Shown here: positions 48,795-61,441 of the stretch, piece after piece
Position numbering within the stretch: position 1 is the first letter of the stretch
Layout: each line of letters opens with the position of its first letter
Assembly: GCA_016584495.1 (NCBI GenBank)
Contig: WAID01000009.1
Span: 4,092,001-4,156,000, forward strand
Source: Celoporthe dispersa
Taxonomy: Eukaryota > Ascomycota > Sordariomycetes > Diaporthales > Cryphonectriaceae
Length of the DNA stretch: 64,000 bases
Direction: 5' to 3'
The notes under the pieces: model-generated
What the model was told of the DNA's origin: nothing
Database searches by the model: none
Seen by the model: only the letters and a program-made list of their open reading frames with translations
Position numbers and translations under genes: made by a program

Positions 48795-49865
48795 TTACTG
48801 GTCGCTGGCAAAGGTGCAGGCGACGATGAGAGGAAAACACGCGGTCGCCTCGGCGTAGAGCTTGACGCTCTCGGCGCCAGGCTTGATCTTGCCCCAGCTC
48901 ACGGCCTCGTCAGGTCTCGCGCCGGCGTCGCTGGCGTCAAACTCCTGGGCGGTGTTGATGTAGACGGCGTGGTCGGCGCCGTTCCTCATGAGGTTGGCGT
49001 TGGCAATGTGGTGCTTGACGACGCCGCCGCCCAGGATGATCATGCCGGTCCGCTCGGCGCGCACGGCGATGGTGTTGATGCGGCGGATGTCCTCGACGAT
49101 GTCGACCCTGAGGCACCTCGGCGAGGCCTTGAAGGAGTGGAAGTACAGCATGTCGCCCAGGCTGCCGTCGGTGAGGGCGGGGCAGAAGACGGGGATGCGG
49201 TTCCTGTAGGCCCAGTAGTAGACGGACTCGGGGTTGTCGATCTCCCTGCCCAGGCGGTGGATGACCTTGGACGGGGTCCAGACCAGCTCGCCCTCGACCT
49301 CGCCGCCCCAGGCGTCGGTGTGGCGGCCCGTGGCCCTGCTGGCCTCCTGCTCCTCGAGCATCCTGTCGAGGATGGGCACGACCCAGTCCTCGAACCTGCA
49401 GTAGTTCTCGTTGGGCACGACCATGTTGCCGACGCGGTTGAGGCCCCGGGCGCGCATCTCGGCGCCGGGCGTGGTGAAGCTGCCCATGTAGGTGCGACCG
49501 AGGCACTTGATGAGGTCCTCCTCGATGCCGCCCGCGGTGGTGACGACGCACGAGACGTGGCGGTGCTCGACGAGCCAGCGCAGGGTGCCGCGCAGGCCCG
49601 AGGAGATGAGGTTGGAGGTGTAGCCCAGGAAGATGGTGGTGCCGGCGCCCGTGTCCGGGTCGCGCCAGGCGCGCATGTTGTTGATGATGTCGACGGCCCG
49701 GGCCTGGGCCGAGGCCTGGATGCCCATGTGCCTGGTGCCGTGCACGAGGGCGGCCGCGGTGACAGGGCGCGGCAGCGTGTTGAAGTCGAGCTCCTCGACG
49801 GGCTGGGAGCCGGGAGGCATCGTGCCAGAGACAAGGACGGCCTCCCCTGGCCGCGGAGGGCGCAT
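48795..49865 (-). CDS. deoxyhypusine synthase
   Basis: An intronless 356-codon frame from ATG at 49865. The family is unmistakable: FLGYTSNLISSGLRGTLRWL, CVVTTAGGIEEDLIKCLG, VPNENYCRFEDWV, PVFCPALTDGSLGDM, and the active-site block LGGGVVKHHIANANL, whose lysine at about residue 284 forms the enzyme intermediate. The C-terminus has SWGKIKPGAESVKLYAEATA. It transfers the aminobutyl group of spermidine to one lysine of translation factor eIF5A, the first step of hypusine formation, in the cytosol. An upstream ATG at 50021 in the same frame would add 52 unconserved residues, so I prefer 49865. Unlike its neighbours it shows no frame break. Confidence 0.96.
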   Translation of the reverse strand: MRPPRPGEAVLVSGTMPPGSQPVEELDFNTLPRPVTAAALVHGTRHMGIQASAQARAVDIINNMRAWRDPDTGAGTTIFLGYTSNLISSGLRGTLRWLVEHRHVSCVVTTAGGIEEDLIKCLGRTYMGSFTTPGAEMRARGLNRVGNMVVPNENYCRFEDWVVPILDRMLEEQEASRATGRHTDAWGGEVEGELVWTPSKVIHRLGREIDNPESVYYWAYRNRIPVFCPALTDGSLGDMLYFHSFKASPRCLRVDIVEDIRRINTIAVRAERTGMIILGGGVVKHHIANANLMRNGADHAVYINTAQEFDASDAGARPDEAVSWGKIKPGAESVKLYAEATACFPLIVACTFASDQ

Positions 49866-51558
49866 CTCGTGCTGCCGTGTGGTCTGCCGCGTCGGGTGAC
49901 ATGATGAAGAGACGATGAGCGGACGAGCGAGCTGGCACGGCGTCAGGTGCAGGTACCAGGGCGAGAGAGAGAGAGAGAGAGAGGAGGGTATACTAGAGGG
50001 AGGCAGAGAAGTGTGTGACACTATTATTATTGTTGTTCTTGTTCTTGTTGTCGTCGTCGTCGTCGGGCTGAGGTTTCCGTCCAGTCGATCACAGGTCTGA
50101 GACCACAGCCGTGGTTAGAAAATTTGACGACTGAAGCTTGCTTCTCGTATGTGTGTGTGTGTGTGTGTACGTACCGGTCCTGACGAGGATACCGCGTGTA
50201 CAAAGTACTACCAGCACACGCCAAGCAGGGGGCACACACACACGCACGGGGAAGTCACGAACAACATGTATATTTGTAAGGATCAGACAATTCAACACTT
50301 TTTTTTTCCCCCTTCATTTATTTGTTCATTTATCTGTGGAAATTCCTCTGCTACAACGTACTTACTGACTACAACATATCGAGTTGTGGTCGAGAGTGAA
50401 CCCCTGCAAAGGTCCTTGATCGCGTCTGTGGCGTCAAGTCAGGCCAAAAAAAAAAAAAGAAGAAAAAAAAGAAAAAAAAAAAAAACTTTGAAACGTGGTG
50501 GGACCCTGTTGAAGAGAGCGCGTGAAGGAGAGAGGTAGAGAGGGAGAGAGAGAATGTAGGCACGGCACTCGGCAGGGCTACGGCACAACAGCGCCTAGAC
50601 TAAGCCCTGGCCGGGCTGGAGAGGTAGCGCCAATCTGCTGCTGTAGGTGGCACCTACCCTGTCATGCCCTGCTGCTGGCCTGCTGCTCTGCTGGCTGACC
50701 ACCCTGGCAACCTGGCAAGCTGGCAGCCCCAGATATGATGCTAAGTTCTAAGTACTGTGGTACTCATCCTGCTGCCGGTGTGGTGGTGGTGGTGGTACCA
50801 GAAGCAGTACCTCTCCCCAGCAGCACCTTCCATCAGTGCTACGTACAACGCTACTAAGCTAGTACGTACTCAAGGGGAAGGAACCGCCCTCGTTCCCCTC
50901 CCTCCCCTCCCCCCACCCCCCCTGTTTCCCTGTCGTGAGCCGCCAGAGGACAGGGGCATCCCCAGGTGATCCTCGACCGTGGTATCATAGCTAGGCCGTC
51001 TTGGCGGTACTATGCTACACAGCACGACAGCACGCCCATACTAATACAAGTGTCGTAGTACGTACCCAGGACGAGTGGTACCTAGCAGGCAGTAGCCGTG
51101 CTGTGGTAAGATTGGACCCAGCCCTGCCCTGTGGGTGGTGGCCCGCCCCAGGAAGGTGGGAACACAACCTTGCTGACCTGTCTCCGATCCCAACCTCTGG
51201 GAAACCTTGACTTTTTGACCTCTCACCCTCGAGAGAGAGAGAAAGACAACCAACCACCACCGCCACGACCACCACCGCACCATACATAGACACACATACA
51301 CACACACACACACATACACGACGCGCCAGCCGACCACAACGACGCCCAACGACGCACCGCAGTCACCTTCCCGGGCCGCCTGTGGCCTTCTCTAGGCCCC
51401 TCTCAACCCTCTGACCTGTCGTTTCCCCACGCCGAGTCGAGCAATTTCTGGGTCCTCCTTCGTCGTCCAGCAGCTCGCGCGCGTCGAGTCATCCGTCGCT
51501 GGAGGAGATCCACTGCACGAAAATCGACATGTGCATTGTTTTCTAACATCTGTCCTCT

Positions 51559-51643
<85 letters not shown>

Positions 51644-52068
51644 ACATGTATGCTGAGCCTCTTTTCTTTACTTTTTTTCTTTGTTTTCGTCTCTAGGTGC
51701 ATCTTGTTTCTCTTCCTGTCGTCCGACCCTGCGTCGGTCTCCATTCTAAACGTACAGAACACGTTCACAGCACCTAGTGGCCCATCTTTTTTCTTCTTTT
51801 TTCCTTCCTCGTTCTTCCTTTTCTTTTTTTTTCTTCATCTTCCTTCTTCTCTTGCATGTCTGTCACGCTGCTGGCGTCCATCCTTGTTCCCCACCGCCAA
51901 ACCTTGAACGAAAACCACAGCCCACCATCTCCCCCCCCCCCCCCCCAAGTATCTTGTTTTCAATGTCGCCTGACAGCACCTGGTGTCCGCGTCTCGCCCC
52001 TACACCTGTCCTCTCTCCCTTCCTCTCTTCTCCTCACCTCCTCCCACCCTTCTGGCATCCCATCCACC
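49866..52068. other. divergent promoter region, 2.2 kb
   Basis: Lies between the heads of deoxyhypusine synthase (minus) and the Snt1-like gene (plus). It contains GA and GT repeats, an A-rich run at 50445-50485, a long purine tract (separate entry) and a C16 run near 51931-51948. No gene seen. Confidence 0.5.
51560..51644. repeat. 85-nt GA/GAAA purine tract
   Basis: An almost pure purine run on the plus strand made of GA and GAAA units, about 430 bp upstream of the Snt1-like start codon. Such polypurine mirror-like tracts can adopt triplex (H-DNA) structure and are common in fungal promoters. Confidence 0.85.
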
Positions 52069-55000
52069 ATGCGCCCCAACCAGTATCGACCTCCCAGCCG
52101 AGGCTACAGCAGCGGCCAGCTGGGCATGCCGAGGCTGCCACCTCTTAACACTGATGTTTATCCTGATGATGTCTATTATGCTCAAACTCCGCCCGACTAC
52201 AGGTCCCGATACAACCCTCGCTATGACGAGCGCCGCTCCCGCTCCCCGAGAGACAGGTCCCCCGACAGGCTCACCGACCGTGGCTCCCAGTACGGCGACA
52301 GCGACCGCCGACGGACCTCGGGCGAGGCCAGAGTAAGTGCACCCGCCTTCCAGCCGGGCCGAGACGGGTTTCGCGAGCCCATGACCGGACGCGAGCCGCC
52401 CCGCGGGCCCAAGGCCTACCTGGACCCTCCCAGCGGCCCTCGCGGCGGCAGCTTTGCCGGTGACTTTAGAGGGAGGGCCCGCGGTGGCAGGGGTGGCGGC
52501 GGAGGAGGAGGAGGCGGCGGTGGCAGGGGAGGAGGAGGACCAGGAGGCGGCGGTGGCGGCTGGCGTGACGAGAGCAGGGACCGCGGCCGCGACCGAGACT
52601 TTAGAGATAGGAGAGAAGACGGTCCGCCGTTCCGGGCCGACCGCAGCAGGGAGCGCGAGCGGGACTGGCGGGATCGCGACAGCCTGCGGGGCCGCAGGCC
52701 CTCGCCTGTGTCCAGGAGGTCACCCCCGGGAGAGATTTTCGGGACCGTGACCTCCAGATAGGCGTCGAGCCCGAGCGGACCAGGAGGGGCTCGAGAGACG
52801 GGCCGCTGAGCGCCGGGTCCTCGTCTTCAGATCCTCCCTTTGCCTCGCGTGGGAACGGCTTCCGCGGCCGAGGTGGCCAGCGCGGTCGAGGAGGCGGCGG
52901 CGGAGGAGGAGACTGGGAACGTGGCCGAGGGCGTCCCTTTCACGACGAGCGGGCCGAGCCTCGGTTCCCACCCCGGAGTCGGTCGCAGGAGGGTCGCTGG
53001 GGCGGCCGTGACCGCGACGAGCGCGACATCCACAGGTTCCTGGACATGGACGTGCGCCCCCGCGACGGCCCCAGGGAGGAGCAGCGCGAGCTCTTCCCCA
53101 ACTCGACACCGCGCGACCCTCGCGACAGCGCCGAGCGCATCATCAACAGCCGCCCGAGACCCGAACGGCAGGGCTCCGTGGTGAGCGAGCAAGCCCCCCG
53201 GCGGCCAGCGCCAAGGCCACCACGCCTCCGATCGCCCCCGTCCCTCCAGCCTTTGGCTCGGCGCCGACGCGTGCCCCACCCGCGCCCGATGCTCCCTCCA
53301 AGGCACCGCCCACCGGACCGCGGGCCCTCACCGAGGACCGCCAGGAACGTCCCGCCTCGTCCGAGAAGGCTGCCAGCGACACCTGGGTCCCTCCCGCGGG
53401 GCCCTCCAAGCCCATCAGCCCCACGATCCCCACGGGCCCGCGCGCGCAGCAGCTGCAGAAGCAGCCGCGCCCTCCAGCAAGCAGTGGATCAACCCTGCCA
53501 TCGCCGGCGGTAAGGGTGGCAGCACGAAGGCGGGCCCCGACCCCCCAAGACCAGCCGGTCCCAGAGCTTCGCGTCGCCCGCGCCCCGGGCCTTTGGCCAG
53601 CGGCCCGACCACCCGTACCTAAACCGACACAGCGACGATGCCCGGCGGCCCCGCAGCAGTGGCGCCGGCGCCGAGAGAGACGGCCTACACTCCCTGAGCA
53701 TCCCGGAGGCGGGTGACGCGAGGGTCGAGCGCGGCACCCAGTCTGCACGCGCCTCGGTCGATCGTGACATGCGGTCCATAGCCTGGAAGTCCCCAGATAT
53801 GCGGGCGGGAGCAGGAGCAGGAGGGACAGGGGCAGGGCCTGCGGCTGGGGCTGGGGCTGCAGCAGCAGCAGGAGGAGACGTGTCTGACCGCGTCAGTGTT
53901 GCGTCTGCAGTCTCTCCCACCGCGGTCAAGACGGCCAGCCCCGCGGCAGCCCGCCCGGCAGAGCAGCAGGACCAGCACCACAACCACCACCACCACCACC
54001 ACCACCACCCAGACGACCCGATGCGCGAGGATGGCGAGATCGTCGATGAGCTGGCGCCGGCCAGGAAGAAGAGGCGGCTCGACATCAACGGGGTCCGGAT
54101 CTCCCTGCCGCCCAGGGCCCGGCCGGCGATGCCGCCTGTGGACCAGTCGTCGGACTCGGACGACTCGGACATGGGCGACTGGTTCGACGAGCAGATCGCC
54201 AAGGCCGAGTCGGAGATGGAGAAGCTGGGAGACACGACAGCCGCGGTGCCGACCGAGATCGCCATGCGGTACGCGGCCCTGACCCACGACAGCCTGGTGC
54301 GGGTTGCGGTGCAGGGCGGTGGCCTAAAGGACATGCTCGGCCCCTGTCCCGAGGACATTGTCCTGCCGACAGGAGAGCAGGCAGCGCCAGGGCCAGCCGC
54401 GCCTGTGGCCGAGATGACAGCGGGGGCGGCAGGGCCTGCGGGGCCGGCAGGGGAGGAGACCACTAGGGCCAAGGTGGCGGCCACACCGGCGCCCGAGGAG
54501 CTCCCGGCCCGGGCCCCAGCCGCGGCGGCCCCTGAGCCCCAGCCCAAGGTCGAAGAGATGGACGTGGACGTGGATGTGGACAGCGCACACGTCCCCATCC
54601 CGACGGTCGAGGGACCTGAGCCCCAGGACGAGCAGGGAGACTCCAGGATGGAGGACGCCCAGGCAGACCACGACGGCCCAGAGCGCCTGATGCCCGAGGG
54701 CGGACCATCAGCAGCAGCAGCAGCAGCGGCGGCGGCGGCGGCGGCAGCGACCAACGGCGTCCTGCTGCCACCACCAGCCCATGATGACCAGCAGCAGCAC
54801 CTCGCACCCCCCGGGCCCGAGCAGCACGGCATGAAGACGGCGGCCACGAACAGCCCGACGCCGGCGCTGGAGCTGGAGGAGGAGGACGACGACACGGACC
54901 TCGAGGTCGACGCGCAGACGCTGGAGCTCGTCCGGGCGGACATGCAGACGCCGCCGGTCGAGGACCTGCCCTTCTTCGGGGCGCGGCCCTGGCAGGAGAG

Positions 55001-56943
55001 CAAGGCGGCCATGCTGTCGATGCAGGCCAGCCCCGGGGTGGAGGCCTACATCGCGCGGGCGCTGCAGCAGGACGCGGCGTTCGCGCGGGCGGACCAGGAC
55101 GAGAAGAGGATGGAGTACAAGGGCAACTACGAGGCGTACCTGCGGTTCACCATGTCGGACGATCCCGTGGCGGTCCGGAGCCGCGACTTCTTCAACAAGT
55201 GCAACCCGCCGACGGACGGCGTGGGGCCAGCGCCAGCGGGGGCCGAGACGAGGCCGGAGGGACGCCGGGCGGGGCGGTTCGCCACGGAGCGTGACATGGA
55301 GCGCATCATGGCGCAGTCGCTCCTGGAGGCCCGGGAGAAGGAGGAGCGCGAGACGAGGGCGGAGAAGCTCAAACACCCGCGCGAGAGCGAGGCCGTGATC
55401 CCGGACATGTACTGGACCGACGAGGACCGCCGGAGGGAGACGTTTGTGGACACATCGGGCTACCTGGACCCGGAGAAGCTCGTGGCCAACTGGCAGGTGC
55501 TGCCGCCGCTGGCCAACTTCACCGACGACGAGGCGGCCCGGTTCGAGAAGGCCTACCTCGAGTTCCCCAAGCAGTGGGGCAAGATCGCCGAGCAGGTCCC
55601 CAGCCGCGACTTCCACGCCTGCATTCAGTACTACTACGTCAAGAAGAGCACCCTCAACCTCAAGGGAGAAGCTGCGGCGCCAGCCCAAGAAGAGGAGGAA
55701 GGGCAAGACCAAGGCGCGGTCGGGAGCCCTGGCTTACGAGCTGGGCAACCCGGAGGAGCAGCAGCAGCACCAGGACGAGGCGGCGGCAGCGGCGGCGGCG
55801 GCAGAGGCGGGCGAGGGCGGCGAGCGGCGGCGGCCACGGCGGGCGGCAGCTCCGACCTGGGACTTCGAGAAGCCTGTCGAGTCTGCCGAGGGCACGCCTG
55901 CCGCCACACCGAGCGGGCGCAGGGGAGGTCCGGGGTCCAGGACGGATGCCGGCGGCGACAAGCCCGAGAAGCCAGCCCGGCGGCCGCGGAAGCAGAAGGA
56001 TAAGGAGCCGAAACAGCCCAAGACGCCGCAGGTGCTGGCCCCGACACCGGACAAGGGTGCCGGCCGAGGTGCCAGGTCGCGGTCCAGCTCCAAGGTGCCA
56101 CCAGGCCTGCCCCCAGGAGGAGGTGCTGGAGGTGCCGGTGCAGGTGCAGGTGTCGGAGGAGGTGACCTGGTGCCAGCACCTGCTGCTGCTGCTGCTGTCG
56201 CCGAGATGGGCCGGGTCCCGCTCTCGTTTGAGCCCCGCAGCTCGCCCATGCCCACCCTGGCGCCGCCGCCGCTGGCGCCTGTCCCCGGCCACGGCCTGAG
56301 CCAGGGCGACAGGACGACGTCGGACGTGATGGCGCCGCCCGCGCTGCGGCCCGAACCTGTGGTGCCTCTGCAGCCCAGCGCCGCGGGCGCCTTCGACCTC
56401 GGCGCCCGCTCTGTCACACCCGCGCCGACGCCTGGCCCTGTGGAGCCGGAGCGCGGCGGTGGTCGTGCCACGCCTGCGCCGGGCACGTCCAGCTACTGGA
56501 GTGTGGTGGAGCAGTCCGAGTTCACGGACCTGCTCCGGAGCTTCGGCACGGACTGGCCTGCCATCTCCCAGCATATGACGACTAAGACTCCGACTATGGT
56601 AAGAAGAAGACAACCCAGAGACCCCGCTGACCGTGACCCCTCTTGCTAATGCGCCCGCGCAGGTCAAGAACTTCTACAGCAGAAAGTCCAAGGAGTACAA
56701 GGAGTGGAAGACGATCGCCGACGAAGCCGACGCCAAGAGGCAGAGGGGAGAGAGGCTCCCGCCCCCACCGGTGTCGACAGCAGCGCCGCGGACCAAGAAG
56801 TATGACCTCCCCCCTGCGCACCGCCACGCGCCCTCTCTGGACGGCGCGGTGGACGACGTGATGGTGCCCAAGGCCGAGAGGCAGCCGCCGCCTCCCATCA
56901 ACACCAACTTCCCGAGGCCCATCGCCCAGGCACCTCTTCTGCT

Positions 56944-56978
<35 letters not shown>

Positions 56979-58492
56979 CACCGCTGCAGCAACCACAGGC
57001 GGTGATGGGCCAGCCGGCACTATCAGAGAGGGCGGACCGCGGCGGCGACCGGGTGGAGAGGAAACCACTACTGTCCTCGCAGCCCGGCACGCCATCGCTG
57101 GAGCCCGTCAGCCGCCACGTTCGCGCCGTCTCGGCGTTTCCCACGTCGGAGAGAGACAATACCGAACCCTTCCTGTCACAGCAGCAGCAGCAGCAGCAGT
57201 CGATGCGGCACGCCCTCCACCAGCCTGGTGCCCTGTCAGCCGTCGAGCAGCCGCCGACGCTGCCGTCGCAGGCAATGCCGCCTGCTACCTCCTCCCGTGC
57301 AGGCTTTGCCGACTATGACCCGCACCTGAACATACTCGGCGCGGCGGCCCGGCAGCGCAGGCCCCCGGCGGACCTGCAGCCCAAGGAGGACCCGAGGCTC
57401 ATGATGGACAGGCCGGCGGCGCTCAAGACGGAGCCCGACACGGGCGGCGGCCACTTTGAACCCTTTGTCCCGTCGCAGCCGCCACCAAGGCCCATGTCTG
57501 CCAAGCCCATGCTGATGGACCGGAGAGCCGAGCCGCCGAGGACCACGGTGGCCCCGCCGGGCCAGGTCTATGCCCACAGCCCTCACCAGATGATGCAGCG
57601 CGAGCCGCAGGTCATGACGGCGACCACGACGGCGACCGCGACAGTAACAACACCCGTGGACGACCGTCGGAACGCGAGCATGCCCGGCCGCGCGCCTCAC
57701 CTGGCCATGGGGGATGTGCGGACCGACGGGCCGCCCCGGATACCAAACCCCAACCTGCTCATGAGCTCTGACGGTCCTCCGCGTGTACCGAATCCCAACA
57801 TGGTACAACAGGCGCCGGGAGAGGGCACAGGCGCAGGCGGCAGCGGCAGCGGCAGCGGCGGTCCACCTCGTATACCCAACCCAAACCTGGCTGTCGACAC
57901 CACTCCTGGTGGTGGTGGTGCTGCTGCGCGCGGCGGACCACCCCAGCCAGGAGGATACCTGGACACCACCGGCTACGGCGCGTCTCCCTCCCGCCCGTCC
58001 CCTGCACCTCCTGTCGCTGCTGCTCCCCCTCCTACCTCTGCGGCTCCTCCCTCCAGGCCGCCCGAGCCCCGCAAGACGTCGAACCTGATGGCCCTGCTCA
58101 ACAGCGACGACTCGTCCGCGCCGCCGCCGCCGGCCCCGAAGAGGGTGGACGAGGTCGCCAGGGGCGCCATGAGCACCATGTCGAGCCCCACTCTGTCACG
58201 ACAACAGCAGCAGCCGCCGCCCCTGCCGCCACACCCGGCGACCGCCGGGCCCCCGCCTCATGCGGCGAGACGACACCCCGTCATCGTCCTACCCGCCTCC
58301 GTATCCCCGCACGACCCCAGGGGCCTCAGCCATGCCGCCGCTGAAGCCGTACGGCACACCACACAGCCAATCACCACAGGCGCAGCACGCCGCCGCGTCG
58401 AGGTCCTCCGCCGCCGCCGTCGCCTCCGTCGTGTCACCCGTCGAGATGGCCGGCGAGAGGGACTACTACGGGCGCCCTCCTCCGTACGGCCC

Positions 58493-58528
<36 letters not shown>

Positions 58529-59922
58529 CCAGGCCCAGCAGACCGCCGGGTCGCCTCACCAGGCACACCACTACCCTTCGCCTGGCCACCAGCAGCACCA
58601 GCAGCAGCAGCAGCAGCAGCAGTCGCCCATGGTCTACCAGCCGCAGCCGACCTCGTTCCCGGGCTACGGGGCGCCCACGCCGTCCCAGGCCCACGCCGCC
58701 TCCCCCGACGATGCAGCTGCAGTACGGGTCCGCGGCGCCCCGGCCCAGGGACCCGCCGCGCGAGAGCTACCTGCGGGACTCGGTGCCCCCCAGCCGCGAG
58801 ACGGCCTGGCCCCCGCCGCCCCAGCAGCAGCAGCAGCAGCAGCAGCTACCACAGCAGCAGCCGGCGAGCGCCACGAGGCTCCACCAGCACCAGCAGCAGG
58901 ACACGCCCTGGCCGGTCCCGAAGCCGACGCCGGCGCCGGCGCCGGCACAGTCGCCCTGGGCCACCCAGCACGGCGGGCCGAGCAAGCTGCAGCCGGTGCG
59001 GGAGGCACCCGGGCCGTCGTGGTCGTCGGCGCCGCCCTCGCACCTGGGCCTCCGGGACAGGGACCCCAGGGACGTCAGGGACCCCAGGGACCCCAGCTAC
59101 GGCATCGGGGCCCTCCGCGACGGCTCCCTCCCGCCGCTGCCGCTCCTCCTCTCGGCCGGGACGAGCGCTACAGCATGCTCGACCCGCAGCAGCGCGCCAT
59201 GTCGGACCCCAGGATGGCTGATCCCCGCATGGTGGACCCACGAAACGACCCGCGGAACGACCCGCGGAACGACCCGAGGCTGATGGGCGGCCACGCGTCG
59301 TCCCACCACCACCACCAGCACTCGCACTCGGGCTCCTCCCTGGGCCGCGCCTACGGGTCCTCGCCGGCGCCCAGGGGAGATGATAGGCGGGCCGCCGCCG
59401 CCGCAGCAGCAGCAGGCCCAGCCGCCCAGCTTCTCGCGCTACGGCACTCCGGCACGCGACATGGTGGTGCAGCCGCCCGCCAGGAGCTACACGCCGGCGC
59501 CGGCGGCCGCCCAGCAGCACTACGAGATGCAGCAGATGCGCGACCGCGACATGCGCGACCGGGAGATGCGCGAGTACCGGGCTGCAGAGATGCAGCGGGA
59601 ACACGACCTGCGGCAGCAGCAGCAGCAGCGGGCCGAGATGAGGGAGAGGGAGAGGGAGATGCACGCCGCCGCCGACCTGCGCGACATGCGCATGCGCGGC
59701 GGGCCACACGAGTACGGCGGCCGGGGTCCACCAGCCCCGCCGCCAGAGTACCACGGCGGGCCGGCAGACTTCCGCTCGGAGCTCAGGAGCGCACCGCCAC
59801 AACAGCAACAAGCACCAGGACCACCACCACTACAACAACAACAACAGGCGGACCCCAGGAGGCCTCAGCTCCGGCCGCCACACGAGGGATACGCGCACAG
59901 CCCTCTGGACAGGAGGTATTAG
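52069..59922 (+). CDS. snt1: Snt1/SMRT-like SANT-domain corepressor, Set3-complex type
   Basis: ATG at 52069 (ccaccATG). The N-terminal third is Arg/Gly/Ser/Asp-rich with an RGG-like block at about 52470-52560. Then come an acidic disordered region and a first SANT domain at about 55500-55650 (NFTDDEAARFEKAYLEFPKQ and FHACIQYYYVKKSTLNL), followed by EKLRRQPKKRRKGK. A second SANT domain (SEFTDLLRSFGTDWPAISQH) spans the only clear intron (56599-56662) into VKNFYSRKSKEYKEW. The C-terminal third is Pro/Gln-rich with several poly-Gln tracts and stops at 59922. Snt1 is the scaffold of the Set3 histone-deacetylase complex (yeast) and relates to animal SMRT/NCoR. At least nine one-base breaks interrupt the frame, for example near 52737, 53197, 53545, 55672, 58255, 58697 and 59377, most at C5/C6 or G3/G4 runs. 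I regard the gene as intact and the sequence as faulty there. Confidence 0.85.
58498..58622 (+). repeat. poly-glutamine CAG tracts in the Snt1-like gene
   Basis: Two long CAG runs (about 58495-58528 and 58596-58622) joined by a His/Gln-rich segment. Further Gln tracts lie at 56946-56975, 57180-57199 and 58825-58860. These are unstable microsatellites that lengthen the C-terminal activation/repression-like region. Confidence 0.85.
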
Positions 59923-61441
59923 GCCGCCGGAGGAGGGGGTCTTCGCTGCAGAGGACGAGGCCGAGAGGGGAGAGCACAAGTTTGGACTACGCTGCTGTGA
60001 GGATTACGTGTGGCATGACCCCGAGGAGGTTTCTACTGCTGGAGAACACCAGCTGTCGAGGAGAGATGATGCCATTATCACCTGTTCAGCCTCGAGACAT
60101 GTCGAGATCACAGAGCAGACAGAGAGGGAGAGAGAGAGTGTGTGTGTATGTGTATGTGTATGTCCCGAGGAAAAGAGGGCGTAGACTGCGCTCTAGGAAA
60201 CCTGTCTAGAATAAAAATGTCTTTTTATGTATATTACCATGTCTTGAGTGTGGATGGATGTGTAGGGTGGGCCGCCTTGGTTGCGAGACTGAACTGTCAA
60301 GGAGTAGGAAATAAAGAGGGAGAGAAGAGACACAGGCGTTTTGGGCTTCGCGCTGTTTGCTACCTGCTGTATTACCAGATAAGCCCTCCCGTCTGTCTGA
60401 CAGCATCAAGGAGCTTGCCGCTACACGGTCCAGAGAGCGAAGGATGGAGGAGGAGTACAAGGTGTATGTATATCCAAAGACATGGCACGTGATGGTAATC
60501 CTTTGGAGATGGACCGACTCACGGCAACCCATCCGGCAAGCGTGACGATCTTCTTGTCCCAGGGACTTTTTTTCTTTTGTATCCAGACATTTTCCCCACC
60601 AATTAAAGAATTACAGTGCACCCCAGCTGAGCCGCGTTACAACCCAGCGACCCGGACAGGTAAGTAATGGACGAACGCTACGCACAGGGATAATAATATT
60701 GCCACCCGAGGGGGGGAAGGGCAGACAGAAGAGGAAAGAAGAAAAAGAAGATCCAGTTCCCTCGCCCTCTGCTTGTCTTTCCCCTCATCCTGCAGATCGC
60801 CTAATAGTACCGTATAACCGGTAATAATCACCCAGCCGACCGGATCCTCCCCCTCCCCCTCCCCCCCCTGGCCACTTTGACCCCCTCGCCCCAGCTGATC
60901 ACACCTCGTGCAAGCCCGGGTGGCACGGCTCTCTTTCTCTCTCTCTCTCTCTCGCCCGAGCCAACGGGAGACGGGCCTTTGCTTGTCGTTTTTCTCCACC
61001 CCCGGTTCGGGTGTTGGGTTGGATAACACCACGCGCATATGCACCCCGCCTTTGATGCGAACGTTACAGCAGACCATCTGGCTGAGGGAATGGGGTTTCT
61101 CCAGAGATATCCTTGTCTGCTGGTAGTGCTTATCACGAACCTACCCCCCATGTTCATGTTTATCTCTTGTTGTACGTATGTCTGTGTGTGTGTCTGTGTG
61201 TGTGTATTGTGCGTGTATTGTGCGTGTATATATAATCGGCCTGAATATTCCCTTTTTGGTTTTTTCCCTCTTTTTTTTTCTCCTTTCCCTACCATGTCAC
61301 TCGGACGAGATAAAGAAGAAAAGAAAAGAGGAAAACATAAAAAAGGAGGGAAACAAGATAAAAGAGGGACATAGGAGGTTCTCATCCCTGGTGTCTTGAT
61401 CCTTCTTCTTTCTTCTCTCTTCTCTCTTCTTGATCCTCACC
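59923..61441. other. gene-free spacer
   Basis: 1.5 kb between two plus-strand genes. It contains a GA-then-GT run at 60121-60165, CT repeats near 60931-60952 and a GT run near 61175-61215. The last 200 bases, rich in T and CTT, are probably leader of the transporter gene. Nothing else is seen. Confidence 0.5.

Noticed and set aside
48937..49938. 333-codon minus-strand frame and long plus-strand frame at 48969-49904
   Set aside because: Shadows of deoxyhypusine synthase in other frames.
58490..58870. Regularly repeated CAG blocks that look array-like
   Set aside because: Coding poly-glutamine tracts, not a CRISPR array; there are no constant repeats with unique spacers, and the genome is eukaryotic.
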